64,000 nt of DNA from Branchipolynoe longqiensis (GCA_030323885.1 CM059199.1:34108590-34172589); one strand, 5' to 3'; positions 43,376 through 54,464 are shown, numbered from the stretch's first letter. Notes: generated by a model from the sequence alone, not told the origin. Program-made: numbers and translations.

Positions 43376-43680
43376 TTCCGGCAACATCTAAGGTCATATC
43401 AGGATGGGTACCGATTTCTGACAGTGCGCACTCTTGGCGACTTTATAGTGCTGCCCCACGGGAAGACCAGGCCACCAGCACCATGACCTGATATCCTACT
43501 CAGTCACATTATCCTGACACTGAACCAGCCAGTCCTTGCCCTATCCTAATAATCTGAAGTGCCTGGCTAGGAATCGCCAGCTATAAATTTGTAAGTACAA
43601 TTGGTTTGACTCGACCTACGATCTACATAAAACGGGAGATGGACGCTCAACTTATTCGGCCATCACCTCTAGTCTATCCT
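43373..43680 (-). mobile_element. SINE-A, minus
   Basis: GGCAACATCTAAGGTCATATC through TGACACTGAACCAGCCAGTC to a head ending TTATTCGGCCATCACC. Confidence 0.8.
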
Positions 43681-43721
43681 AGTTCATCAAGTTTTCCATA
43701 TATGCAGTCCAATGCACTATG

Positions 43722-43795
43722 CACCATAGAGTCACCATGAGTGTGTACTGTCATAAGTTGGTCCCCATCCTGATATATAGATGTTGTCAGAACCT
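43722..43795 (+). mobile_element. SINE-A tail scrap
   Basis: GAGTCACCATGAGTGTGTACTG and CCCCATCCTGATATATAGATG. Confidence 0.6.
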
Positions 43796-44128
43796 CTCTG
43801 CATCGTGAATCAGACGCCATTCTGAGCTGTTATGAACCAATTTCACACCAGATAAACAATAAGTATAACAAGTTGTAGCCCCGTCCCCACCATACACACA
43901 CCCACATATCCGGAAACGGAGCCGCTTTCAAGTCCCATTGTGGTCGTAGGACTTTCTCAGAAATTGCACACCATGTCAACATATTGACTTTCTGATCTAC
44001 AACTTCCATGATGACCCGATTAGAATGATAACGTTTCGCTGGCAGATAAATCCAATCCAAAGCTAAGATTCCATATGCACGGAAGCGGCATACAACATGC
44101 GTTATGTGTATGCGGGGTGGGAGAGTTA
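43796..44128. other. Unassigned stretch
   Basis: Nothing recognised except one CTAAGATTCCATATGCACGG word shared with 31420 and 45240. Confidence 0.4.
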
Positions 44129-44747
44129 TGCTGCGTTCATATGAACTGGTGAATATGGTGTTTCCCACTTCACAACTGGTGAATTGTGTTCAATTGACTT
44201 CACAACTGGTGAACGCCACCTGTGAACTGGAGATTTATTAAGCGGCTCGTTATTCAACACTTGTGAAAAAATGGCAGCGAATGGAGAAAAGTTGCATGGT
44301 AACTTGTAAGGTTCCATAATAAATTGACAAAAATATGTTTGTAATAAAACCATTGTCCATGATGTGTGGTCTTAAAACAAATCATACATGGTGTATAATA
44401 TGGTAGTGGATGCTATCTACCAAAAACGTGCAGTTTACATGCTATTTATGCATGTATTGAGTTTGCCTCTATTATCGCCCAGCCTGAAACGTTCAATTTT
44501 TGTTATCATAGACCGCAAAAACTTGCGCAAAATTAATTATTTCAATCATATTTGATTAAATCTATGTATCTAAACTTAGAGTATGTGTTAATATAATGAT
44601 TACACCGTGGAAGCAGCTACCATGGAGTCCATATTGTAGTTGTTTACCGCGAATTGTCAAATGAACGCTCTCAGTTTACATGGTAATGTTCACCGGCAGT
44701 AAGTGGGAAGTTCACCATAATCACCAGAATGCTATGAACACAGCATA
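44129..44747. mobile_element. TIR element with ATGCTGCGTTCATATGAACTG ends
   Basis: The left end ATGCTGCGTTCATATGAACT and right end GCTATGAACACAGCAT are imperfect inverted repeats. The subterminal motif TTCACAACTGGTGAA repeats three times on the left. 619 bp, no coding frame. Confidence 0.65.
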
Positions 44748-44900
44748 AATGAACGCTATGAACACAGCATATATGAATGTAGATGCATTAGCAGGAGCGC
44801 ATATGTCCGGAAGCAGCTGCATTTTATCACATCGATACATACAGGGTACGTATTCAGACGCATACAGGGAAGCAATACCAGAGGTCACTCCAAGAAGCTT

Positions 44901-45138
44901 TTCAAGCCAAGGTACAACAGTTCACTCAGAGGGGCCTTCTTTTCACAGCGAGTGATAAACATGTGGAATGAGCTACCGGAAGAAGCGGTGGAAGCAGCTA
45001 CCATGAATCAATTCAAGAATGCGCTGGACAGGGCCTGGGCCAGAGAAACATTCCTGTACGATTTTGAGGCTGCATACCATTAGAGCTGAGAGCTACGAGC
45101 TTTGCATAGGCTACCACAAGCCTGCATCAAAGAAGAGG

Positions 45139-45171
<33 letters not shown>

Positions 45172-45172
45172 T
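44901..45172 (+). mobile_element. LINE-E 3' end (L2/CR1-like C-terminus)
   Basis: Sixty codons ending at TAG 45081-45083 read FFSQRVINMWNELPEEAVEA then NQFKNALDRAW, the characteristic end of L2/CR1-type reverse-transcriptase proteins. A short 3' UTR follows and then an (AAT)n tail at 45139-45170. Confidence 0.82.
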
Positions 45173-45311
45173 GCGGTAAATTGAATCGGTCCATGTAGCA
45201 ATCGGTGTAGCATCCAAACACAAAATCACATGCCCGATACCATGTTCATGTATATGGAATCTTAGCTGAAGGCCAATCTGCAAGGGTGGTTGACCCACGG
45301 TGGTTACCTTG

Positions 45312-45362
45312 TGTGTTGCTTTACGTCCTAGCAACATCTAAGGTTATATCAGGACGGGACCC
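45312..45362 (-). mobile_element. SINE-A tail scrap
   Basis: TTGCTTTACGTCCTAGCAAC and AGGTTATATCAGGACGGGAC. Confidence 0.6.
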
Positions 45363-45475
45363 ACAGTGGAGTGGGGTGTAAATGGATATATTCGGTCGCC
45401 AACTTTATGGATTGATTGATTAATTGGAGGCTTTGCACACCATCTAGAACTGATGCTATATCAGACTAGTTACCA

Positions 45476-45572
45476 CACTGGTAAGAGCATATTCATTGCT
45501 GGTAAGAGCATATTCATTGCTGGTAAAAGCATATTCTGGTAAGAGCATATTCATTGCTCTTAAAGCTGCATA
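45476..45572. repeat. 22-bp tandem repeat (TGGTAAGAGCATATTCATTGC)
   Basis: Four units, one shortened. Confidence 0.85.
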
Positions 45573-45829
45573 CTCCGGCGGGTTTAAGAGCTTTGATATA
45601 TTTCTCTAGTTAAAGTAACCTAAATAACTTTACCGGTTCACATTAGTAGTGTTCACCATTGATTATTATTTATTAACACGGTTAATCATTAAGTATTATT
45701 AATTGTCAATTATTATCAGTATTAAGCAGTACTACTAATTATCGTTACCATTAATTATTACTCATTATTGTTATTGATACGTATTGTTGATTATTAGTCA
45801 TGCTGATTATTATGAATGATTATTTCTTA

Positions 45830-46020
45830 TTATAACGTGGCTTACACAATGTATCGGTTATTATTGATTATTATTATTAGTAGTAGTATTTACTCTCATC
45901 GACTGCTGGAGTCTGGACGAGTCATCTGCTGCTCCAGCCGAGTCAACCCCACCTCCGATCGTGGCGCCACCTCCCGCTTCAAACTGGAACCGCCACTCAC
46001 GGTACCACCGAAAATATAGA
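45830..46020 (+). repeat. Family H repeat, copy 1
   Basis: Shares GTGGCTTACACAATGTAT, GACTGCTGGAGTC, CGTGGCGCCACCTCC and CCACTCACGGTACCACCGAAAA with the two later copies. Class unknown. Confidence 0.5.
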
Positions 46021-46344
46021 TCAACTCCTTTTAGTTGGGTGTAGAACCAGGTTATTTGAAGTCAGTGCATTTAGGTTTGAGGCAAGAGTGTATCGAGAGG
46101 GGGTGCAGGGAAATAAATGGACGCCCCTTTTTTTCTATTGTTTTAATCTTTTTTTTCTTTTTTTTCTTTACTAAAATGTAGTTTATTTAGTCAATGATGT
46201 CTTTTGTCAAGGGCAGAGCACTGGTCTTCCGGCACATTCTTCAAAAAGTGTTGCCTGTTCAACAATTTTATTTATCGCTTTCCTTCCTTTCTGTGGTAAA
46301 AATCACATTTTCTATGTGCTTTGAATTTCAAAAAGAAAAAAAGA

Positions 46345-46395
46345 TTTGTATTTAGCATAAAATCGCATGAAATATAAGTTTATGCTAAATACAAA
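46345..46395. repeat. Perfect 17-bp hairpin
   Basis: Arms TTTGTATTTAGCATAAA (46345-46361) and its reverse complement (46379-46395), with a 17-base loop. Confidence 0.85.
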
Positions 46396-46689
46396 ACGTG
46401 CAATTAGTTTAATGTTATCTGGTATATGGGTATGTGTCATGGCGTGTTTTTTTAATATGCTCGAATCGCTGACTTTAGAACCTGAATATAACCCTGGCTG
46501 GCGGTCAAACAACACCAAGAATTATCGGGTGCCTCAAGATAGATAGATGCACATAATGGATGTGCGTCAGGTGTAAGTAAGATTGCTTGCATAGAGGGTC
46601 TCGTTATCAGTGAGATAACTGATTGTGGGCACCTGGGCCAGCCCCTTCATGTTTCTCTCTACATATTTATATTAATAATAATGTATCTG

Positions 46690-46935
46690 TACCCACTGTC
46701 CCATTAACAACGTTGATGGGGGAGTTGGTGTATAACACAGTACACAAGTATAAAAAGACCGGAAGTTTCCACTTACTCCTCAGCCCCTACTCCATCGTCA
46801 GTCATTGATTGCTGGAGCCTGCTGAACTCAGTCATCTACTGATGTAAGCTATCTAACCTCAGGTCGCCTGTGGCGCCACCTGTCAACTCACGGATCTTGC
46901 GGTCCCCTGACCCACACTCACTGGACCGCTGAAAT
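46690..46935 (+). repeat. Family H repeat, copy 2
   Basis: Contains a TATA-like AGTATAAAAAGACC, then GATTGCTGGAGCCTGC, CTGTGGCGCCACCTGTC and CACTCACTGGACCGCTGAAA, followed by (TA)n. The layout would suit a retroelement terminal repeat, but no element body was identified. Confidence 0.5.
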
Positions 46936-47071
46936 ATATATATATATATACACATGTATTTATATAAATATATATATGCATGGACAAATAGTTTTGCGCC
47001 TGTCTTTACATGTTCTTGCCGGTGTGAAACCTCTATTTGCTCCCCAAGAGAGTTCCGCTGGTAACTTGCAA

Positions 47072-47255
47072 AAGCCAACAGCACTTCAACACTTTTGCAG
47101 GCAGCTTTCATGAAATGTATACCATCAAGAGAAACCTGAAGCTGAGAGACATTAAGACTGACTCATGGACGTCACTCTCACAGCAGAGAGCTAAATGGAG
47201 AGTGGCAGTCAAGTAATGAAAGCAGTCTTTGTCGCATCGCGACCGACAGCTAACA
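47072..47255 (+). mobile_element. LINE-D 3' end
   Basis: Encodes MKC then IKRNLKLRDIKTDSWTSL and SQQRAKWRVAVK-stop, a LINE ORF2-like C-terminus, ending TCGCATCGCGACCGACAGC. Confidence 0.7.
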
Positions 47256-47335
47256 AAGTAATAAAATGCATACTCAGTTACCTTCATTTGTCGTTTCTTA
47301 AGTGTGAATGTGTTGTGTCCATTCTTTATTTGACC

Positions 47336-47686
47336 TGAAAGCTGCATAGTCCGATGAAAACATCAAATTCTCAAAACCAAAACAATGTCTAGATTTGATT
47401 CTAGATATCTAACTTAGATACTGCTGCACTTATTAAACATTTCTCACCACATAGAAGGGAATACTGAGTCAAATTAATAGAACCTGTTACTGCAGAAACC
47501 TATGGTGCTAGAGTTTGTGCAAGCTTGCCAAAATTAATGTAGCATGTTTGCACTTCAAATATATCAAAAGTTAACTATTTAAAGTAAAAATTACTTCAAT
47601 CTAAAGTAAGGTAGATTATAATGACCAACCTAACATTTATCTCACAAAATACAGAAACTCAAAACCATCGGACTATGCAACTTTAA
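47336..47686 (+). mobile_element. M1 MITE
   Basis: Termini AAAGCTGCATAGTCCGATG and CATCGGACTATGCAACTTTAA. 351 bp. Confidence 0.85.
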
Positions 47687-48204
47687 CTATATGTCATTAT
47701 TATTGAACGGCAGTTCTAGCATGTCACTTGCTTCATTATCAATGTTTGGTTCCAGAGTTACAACATCGAGCAAGATATATCAATGTTATTCAGATGTGCA
47801 ACACTTATTTAATATAAAATTCCATACGGTTACCTTATCCAACCTATGGCTGCAGCAAGCACTCTGCAGGCTATATGCCAAAATTATACGTCAATATTTG
47901 TGGTGACCTTCTTTTGAAAGTTGCGCAGTATAATGTAACCATACCACTTTTAAATAGGACCGTTTATTCAAAACCATAAATATCAGTATATTATGGTAGC
48001 CTTTTCATAGTCAGGTTTTTTAGTTTTTTCTGGCGACATTTTTAAAGTTGCACAATCCAATTAGACTAACATTTTGACAGTGTATTCAAAGCACATATCA
48101 GTATATTTGTGCATCATGTGTATACTCAGGTTAGTTTGGTTTCTATATAAGCCATTTCTAACAAAATTGTAGCAAATTTGCTGTCATGGTTACATCATCA
48201 TCAT
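47687..48204. other. Unassigned stretch
   Basis: Two weak words resembling a MITE end (AAAGTTGCGCAGTATAATG near 47918 and AAAGTTGCACAATCCAATTA near 48042) suggest an old inserted element. Confidence 0.35.
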
Positions 48205-48330
48205 CATCATGCTGTCAGTCGCAATGTGACAAAGACTGCTTTCATTACTTGACTGCCGCTCTAATGTGCAGTTGTACATTTCATGAAAGCTGCCTGCAAA
48301 AGTGTTGAAGTGCTGCTGGCTTTTGCAAGT
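48205..48330 (-). mobile_element. LINE-D 3' end, minus
   Basis: Starts with (CAT)n, then GCTGTCAGTCGCAATGTGAC and GCAAAAGTGTTGAAGTGCTG, the reverse of the 47072 copy. Confidence 0.65.
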
Positions 48331-48483
48331 GCGCTTTACACACAATCCTACTAGCACTATGCCAATTTACCTATCAATCAAACACCACCAGCAACTACAT
48401 AAACACATCTATGCACCTGGCCATGTATACCTATTTCACAATAGAAAATTTGTATTCCCCCACCAACGCATCATTATCGGAAT

Positions 48484-48744
48484 ATTTTACAATATGCTTA
48501 CTATGCAGCATTACTGAAGGCGGCATATACCGTGGCCAAACTACCGTCGGCTGATTTTTCGTCTCACAGCCTCAGGCGGGGTGGGACGACTTTTCTCGGG
48601 TTATCTGGGGGCGTCCGGGGAGGAGGAGATCAAGGAGAGAGGCGATCTGCGATCAGACTGTGTCCGTCAATACTTGAAAGCATCACTCATGGAGCATCTG
48701 ACACTCGATATGCAGGTGGCTGTGATGCTGGGAATGCTAAACTG
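48484..48744 (+). pseudogene. Tyrosine-recombinase C-terminus (DIRS/Ngaro-like), frameshifted
   Basis: The reading frame through YAALLKAAYTVAKLPSADFS and SHSLRRGGTTFLGLSG carries the HxxR box of tyrosine recombinases. After a one-base shift it continues GEEEIKERGDLRSDCVRQYL, with the nucleophile Tyr in QYL, and ends at TGA 48742-48744. The usual Trp of GDW is Leu. Tyrosine-recombinase retroelements of animals use this enzyme to integrate without a target duplication. No reverse transcriptase was found upstream, so this is a remnant. A Crypton or other recombinase source is possible. Confidence 0.65.
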
Positions 48745-48810
48745 AGTTATATCTGAAACTCCCCACGTAGCTCCTGTCTAGTTGGGGTGGTTTGGGTCTT
48801 TTGTGCCCAG

Positions 48811-49345
48811 CCAGAGTATCTACTCAATCCAGTTATATATTCTGTTATCTGTAATGACTAATAATGTGTGGTATAAAGCATTTATATGAATATTATTGAG
48901 GATGGAACCCTGCCTGTATTGAATGTCATGGAGGAGGATTCAAACCCGCTACCCCTCTGCGCTGCTTCGTCGCCGGGGGATGACCCGAAGAGGGACTGAG
49001 GCAAGTCTAGCCTGCATGTGTCATGCACATGCGCCTAGCCTCCAGCGTCCGGCAGGGCCGATGCAAGTCTAGTCAGGAAATGGGTCAGGTCCATGAGCAT
49101 AGCCTCCAACATCCAAGGGCCTTTCCTGTATATCGGCGCAATTGAATCGGAGCTTTAGCTTTAATGTTGATTTTCTTTGGTTAAGTGATTACTGAATTTG
49201 TAATGTTGATTGATGATGAATTGATGATGTTGATGAATTAATGGTGTGATGATAAATAAACAGTATGTCTGTTGTGGCCAGCCATAGTATCTACCAGTTA
49301 TATATCCTGTTATGTGTAATGACTAATAATAATATATATACATAT
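48811..49345. repeat. Direct repeats downstream of the recombinase remnant
   Basis: CCAGCCAGAGTATCTACT...CAGTTATATATTCTGTTATC near 48820 recurs as CCAGCCATAGTATCTACC...CAGTTATATATCCTGTTATG near 49279, about 460 bases later. GAGGATGGAACC (48898) is also found inverted near 49816. Confidence 0.6.
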
Positions 49346-49460
49346 ATATGTATATGTCTGTCTGTATATGCACATACACATATACTGTATGGTGGCTATA
49401 CCAGACAGAAAGAAATCCCACTATGCACCTACACCCACACCCACACACACCAACACCCAT
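49325..49460. repeat. (TA)n and (CA)n microsatellites
   Basis: ATATATATACATATATATG then CACACCCACACACACC. Confidence 0.8.
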
Positions 49461-50037
49461 CTCTAGACTGCTAAAGACTGCTAAAACGACAACCCATCTG
49501 CCTGTGTGTACATTAGAGTAATGACTTATATGATGCTATGCATCATGATTTGTTCATATTGTTGGTTATTTCTCATTAACTATGTCCAGGATTTTGATTC
49601 TAAGAAAAATACTTCTTTAAATAGACCATGGTGGTTCAGGAGTAAAAATGACTAATTTCAGAATACAAACAGCAGAATGTTATAGGCAAAATAAGATTAT
49701 CTCTTTATTTTAATGTAGTTTTGATTGAATATTATGAACAGAGTATAGACAGGAGCATTTTCTTTGTGGACACCTTGAAGAGCTACTTATGCCCATTTTA
49801 ATGATGTATTTTGTTAGGTTCCATCCTCAGTATTAAAGTAGTAACAGACTGTGACAGCTCACCCCTATTTGTTTCTATATGTAAACTGTCTTGGTTTTTC
49901 AGTACGCCTTGAGAAAGCAAGACGTTTCAAATTCCAAGTCATAGTTAAAAAGATGACAGAAACCTAAAACCTATGACATTGAATATCTATAATTAGTTCG
50001 GTTTCACGAGCTCATATGCTTTCTCCGCTCTCATTGC
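49461..50037. other. Unassigned stretch
   Basis: Nothing recognised other than the inverted GGTTCCATCCTC word noted with the recombinase remnant. Confidence 0.45.
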
Positions 50038-50490
50038 TTAAGGCCCTGTCACACTAAGATGTTTCCCCCGGCGCGCCGCCAACGCGGAAGATATTTGCTA
50101 GGGCTTGAGACACGTCCAACTTTTCGGCATTGTGGGAGAAAATTTGACGGGTTGCAGCGTGCTAGTGGCGTGTTGGTGGCGCATCCGTAACGCCCACTCC
50201 AACCCGTCGGGGCGTGTCGGGGCGCGCCGAAAGTTTTGTGCAAGCACAAAATGATTGGCGCAACCCGACGTGTGCCAACACGCGCCGATGCACGCCGACG
50301 TGCGCCGACGCACGCCGACATGTCCATTCACACGTTGCTATCACTCAATGTGTACCGATGTGTACCGACGCGCCGTTAACGCCCCGCTAACGCGGGCATT
50401 AGGCTTCCCGACACGTGCCAACGTTTCGCCCAAAAAGGCAACACGTCGGCACGCATTGGTGAGAAACGTTGTAATGTGACAGGGCCTTAA
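50038..50490. mobile_element. Family T element, copy 4 (type copy with TTAA)
   Basis: Ends TTAAGGCCCTGTCACACTA and TAATGTGACAGGGCCTTAA, with TTAA on both sides. The interior is GC-rich words such as ACGCGCCGACGCACGCCGAC and ACACGT. Confidence 0.87.
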
Positions 50491-50545
50491 GTAAGTGTTT
50501 CGGTTTAATATACCAAGCGTGGTAGCAAAGTGGGTAGGTGGTTGG

Positions 50546-50880
50546 CTGGTGGTTGGAGTTTTATGTCCTGGCAAAATCTAAGGTCATATCAGGATGGGTA
50601 CCGACTTGTGGCAGTACACACTCATGGCCACTTTATAGTGCTGCCACACTGGGAAATCAGACTGCCGGCACCCTGACCCGATATCCCTGACCAATAGTCA
50701 CATTATCCTGACACTGAGCTCACCAGTCCTTGCCCTGTCCTATTAATGCCAAGTGCCAGCCTACGAAGCGACAAGTATCAATTTGATAAGTCATTGGTTT
50801 GACTCGACCGGGAACCAAACTCCCGACCTTCCGCATGCAAGGTCCGCGCTCTACCGTTTCCACCACCATGCCCGGTGAGT
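50546..50880 (-). mobile_element. SINE-A, full length, minus
   Basis: Tail GTTGGAGTTTTATGTCCTGG, centre TGACACTGAGCTCACCAGTC, head CTCCCGACCTTCCGCATGC and CTCTACCGTTTCCACCACC. Confidence 0.86.
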
Positions 50881-51888
50881 GGGTAGGTCGTCATGTGACA
50901 TCCCTTATTTACATTATCGTAGAGTAGCAGCAAACTAGTAAGCAGCGCTCCCATCTACTATCTGAGCAAGCATGGTAGGGACCACTGTTGAACGCTCTCT
51001 TTTTTTAAATCCGTCTACTCCCCCCACCTAAAGAAGAAAGCCTTTTTTTTTAAAGAATTAAAAAAAAACGAAGGCATGATGAACTTTGACAAACCATGAT
51101 CAAAATATAAACTACACATTGTAACCCACTAGAATGTGATCATTCAATCAATCAATCAATAGTTCCGTCCTCTAGTCGAGGGTTGGATGCAATGGTTCTC
51201 CACTTGTCCCGACGGTGTGCTGTTCTGATAGACTCTGCATAATTCAAGCCTGTCCACTGTGAAATATTTGTAAACCATGATGTTTCTTTGTCTGTATGTG
51301 ATCATTGGGAGTCAGTAAAATATTCTCACCAAATACAAGCTGGGTGACGCTAAATTCGTCGCAATGCTCACATTGTCATGTTGCACCCGCGACATGTGTA
51401 TTTCTGGTGCAGAGAGAGGACTACCTACACCCTGGTGGTTTCTTTATGAACGACAACCCTGAAACATGCCCTTCCGGCGCATCCACGGCTAGAGCACTTC
51501 CATTCAAGACGCCGCTCTGACGAGATGAGATAACCTCCCATATTTGTTGCCGCCCACCAAACCGCATTAAGACAGTCGGTTAAGAGGGTTGAGTGCCTGG
51601 GGAATTGGATCGAACTTGGACTTGTGGACTAGAACCTCTGACTAGATGGCATTGATTCGTTAGACTACTTTCTACTGACTACATGCATGACATTGATTGA
51701 TTAACTACTCCTAAAAGCCTCAACTTGTAGATGTAACTTACATTTAATACTTATTAAAGGCCATATTAAAGTAGTCTGTCTCCCCATATTGAATTGTGTT
51801 TGATTCAAAGGGGATAACTCCCCGCCACCAAACCTGAGCCACTCATGACACTAGCGCTTTCACATCCTGTGTCTATCTCCCCGCTCCC
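50881..51888. other. Unassigned stretch
   Basis: Contains GCAGCAAACTAGTAAGCA (50929), also at 52703, and a short (CAAT)n at 51145-51160 without a LINE body. A 71-codon frame at 51305-51520 has no recognised domain. Confidence 0.4.
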
Positions 51889-52244
51889 TTAAAGTTTCAT
51901 AGTCAGATGGTTTTGTATCTCTGGGTTTTTTTCTGAGATAAATATATTTGATCGATCACTAGTATCTACTTTACATTAGTTGAAAGTTACTTTCATTTCA
52001 CATCGTAAACTATTGAGATATTTTGAGTGCAAACATGTCAAATTAGTTTTGGCAAGCTTGCCAAAATTCTGACACCATAGATTTCTGCAGTAACATGTTC
52101 TGTTAAATTAACTCAGGATTGCCTTCTACGCAGAGACAAATGCTTAATAAGTGCATCAGTATCTAATTTAGATATGTGAAATCAAATCTAGATAATTGGT
52201 TTTGTTTTGAAAATTTGATATTTCATCAGACTATGCAGCTTTAA
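51889..52244 (-). mobile_element. M1 MITE, minus
   Basis: Termini TTAAAGTTTCATAGTCAGATG and CATCAGACTATGCAGCTTTAA. 356 bp. Confidence 0.85.
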
Positions 52245-52335
52245 ACTGAATAGAGAATTAGAAAATGAACGACTGATGACATACACATGGCCGATCATCC
52301 AGTGTACCCTGGATAAGCTGAACAGAGAAGTGAAA

Positions 52336-52620
52336 AGTTCTCTGTGGCGGAGTGGTTAGAGTGTCTGACTTTTTTCTAGGTCAGACTCCTAATCTGAGGG
52401 TCGACGGTTCAATTCCCCGTGCCCCCAGCTCTGCCAATTTGGATTTCCACCGCTGTGTATAACTTACAGCGTCATCAAAGGCCGGTTGCTCTCATACCAT
52501 GTCTATGTGGTGTGGGAGGTTAAAAATCCCTTGGGTCGGTAAAAGTGTAGGCTCGGGCTTTCTATCGACCAGCAGTGGAATGAGGAAGACCAGTCATCTA
52601 TGACCGAAATGTCCCCTGCT
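52336..52620 (+). mobile_element. SINE-B, full length
   Basis: Head CTGTGGCGGAGTGGTTAGAG, box B GACGGTTCAATTCC, end GACCAGTCATCTATGACC. Near-identical to 3448-3715 over most of its length. Confidence 0.87.
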
Positions 52621-52757
52621 TAAACAACTAATGGACCAACAAAAAATAAATAAAAAATAAAAAATGTGGATCACATTGCTTAGTCACATTCTCGGAGCGT
52701 AGCAGCAAACTAGTAAGCATATGGCCGATCATACGGTGTGCCACCAGACGGAATGGC

Positions 52758-52800
52758 CAAATGCCATTAGATGTTGCCAGGTCGTAAAACTCCAACAGCC
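52758..52800 (+). mobile_element. SINE-A tail scrap
   Basis: ATTAGATGTTGCCAGGTCG and TAAAACTCCAACAGCC. Confidence 0.6.
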
Positions 52801-52867
52801 AAGCTGCAACCTGCCAAGCCTATTGGGAAATCCCGCACTGCATATTGCTGACCAGAACTTAATCCTG

Positions 52868-52868
<1 letters not shown>

Positions 52869-52906
<38 letters not shown>
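52869..52906. repeat. (TA)n microsatellite
   Basis: About 18 TA units, interrupted at the end by CCGTATAC. Confidence 0.9.
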
Positions 52907-53130
52907 GTATACAAACTAAAGACAGCCGTTTCGCGGCTAAAGTTTGTATTTTCAGTCATTTCGGTCTTCAGACATAAATCCCCACTACAATCTCAGACCT
53001 CCATTCCATTCATCAAATCATACAATAGAAAGAACTAACAATTACTAATTAAATGACTCAAGCAGTATTCCAAAAATTAACATCATACACATTGACATCC
53101 AGTGTTCCTGTCACCATCATACCATATCAT

Positions 53131-53616
53131 TCAGTATATAATGACCTGCATGAGACGTTGAATGCTGCACGAGCGCGCCGACCGCGCTGGTGAACCTGCT
53201 ACCGTGCTTAGCGCCGCCACACTTTCCTCGTCTGTGACGTCATGTTGACCCACTGTTGGCACCGTATGTTGACCTACATTCAATAATGCAGCAGATTCAA
53301 GCGACAAAAGTCGATCCATGATAGGTTGTTGTGATGCCACCAGCTTCGAATCTAAAAGGCGTGAGATATCCTCCAGAGTCGCATTCGAAGCTGAACACGA
53401 TGGCAATCTTATTGAAGGCGATGACAATTCGTCCATTTGAACTCGAGTTGAAGATCCGCGCTTGGACCGACTAAGAACTCCGCGATCAGACTTGTCAGAA
53501 CCGTTATCCTCGGAAATCTCCATCGACTCAAGAAGCTCCTTTGAGTATTTACCAACTACACTCCTTACTCTTCCTACCTTCGGCATCTTCTTCAAAATTT
53601 TAGTATTGAACACCAA
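53131..53616 (-). CDS. Unassigned 161-codon open frame
   Basis: The frame begins MVFNTKILKKMPKVGRVRS and ends QVIIY then TGA. A second Met at residue 11 (MPKVGRVRS) may be the real start. It is polar, Ser-rich and acidic, with a possible short amphipathic helix DISRLLDSKLVASQQPIMDR and two VGQH repeats. No known domain was recognised. Base composition is more even than its surroundings. CAG|gtcatt before the end could be a weak donor, so it may be an exon. The N-terminal protein (ORF1) of a retroelement is an alternative, given the recombinase remnant 4.4 kb away. Confidence 0.35.
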   Translation of the reverse strand: MVFNTKILKKMPKVGRVRSVVGKYSKELLESMEISEDNGSDKSDRGVLSRSKRGSSTRVQMDELSSPSIRLPSCSASNATLEDISRLLDSKLVASQQPIMDRLLSLESAALLNVGQHTVPTVGQHDVTDEESVAALSTVAGSPARSARSCSIQRLMQVIIY

Positions 53617-54235
53617 GGACTGCCTTCGACGATGGCCAGGTAAGGACTGGACTAGCCTTTGAATTTACTACCGGAAGTTAACTTTGTGCGTAGCGACGCG
53701 TGCTACGAACGGTATCTATGGCATTCATCATATCAGGCCCGTATCCAGTGTTTTGAATTATGCATGTTACCGGCAACATGGACAATGACCTACATTTATG
53801 GGCAAATCAGTGTAGCTATTTACTAGATACCAGCATATTAATTGTGATTAGATCCACTGATTTGCGTATATATTGTGCATGTATTTGAAAATAGGTATAT
53901 ATATTTTGATATATTTCTTTACAAAAAAGGAAAGATGGAAAAAAGTGTTTAAAGACAATTCTAAAACCATGCAATACATATTCACTGACCACATGATACT
54001 TGTATTGGACTGGAATTGTACACAGTTACTACTACAGCTGATACTTCATTTATAAAATGTACAATACTTTTAGTATCACACAGGATTTGCATACAATTAC
54101 CATTACAACTGATAGTAGTTTCATTTATGTATCAAGGAATTGTACTGTATGGCGGGAATCCCAGTGCTCTGGTGCTGACGAGATAGTATTCGATGACTAA
54201 AATATACTTTACTTAAACAAATTTGCGAGAGGTGT
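53617..54235. other. Unassigned stretch
   Basis: AT-rich. ACTACARCTGATA...TTCATTTAT occurs twice (54030 and 54100). Nothing else recognised. Confidence 0.4.
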
Positions 54236-54237
54236 TA

Positions 54238-54420
54238 GGGGTGGGGGGGGGGGGGGGTATGGGCGTGGAATATTCATAGTTGAGTGCCCCAGTCTTTAGG
54301 AGTCGGGATATGTGTATTCTGACCAATTTGTCAGTCGGGAGTCGGGAGTCGGATCGAGTCGGGCGGACTTGGCGTCATCCAGTCGGGAGTTTTAGCTAGT
54401 CGGGATATCTGTGCCGGGCT
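54238..54420. repeat. Poly(G) run and degenerate AGTCGGG array
   Basis: A G run of about 18 at 54242-54258, then AGTCGGGAGTCGGGAGTCGG at 54342-54361 with scattered AGTCGGG units to 54402. Confidence 0.8.
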
Positions 54421-54464
54421 TTAGATTTCATGAGAAGAGAAGTATTTATTTCCACTAGTATTAT

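Larger units (their letters stand above)
45573..46689. other. AT-rich unassigned region with one family H copy
   Basis: Includes (TTA)-rich sequence at 45655-45890, a family H copy, a 17-bp hairpin and T runs near 46125-46165. No gene seen. Confidence 0.45.

Noticed and set aside
53873..54055. 60-codon plus-strand frame (MCMYLKIGIYILIYF start)
   Set aside because: Short, AT-driven hydrophobic composition, no splice or promoter context.
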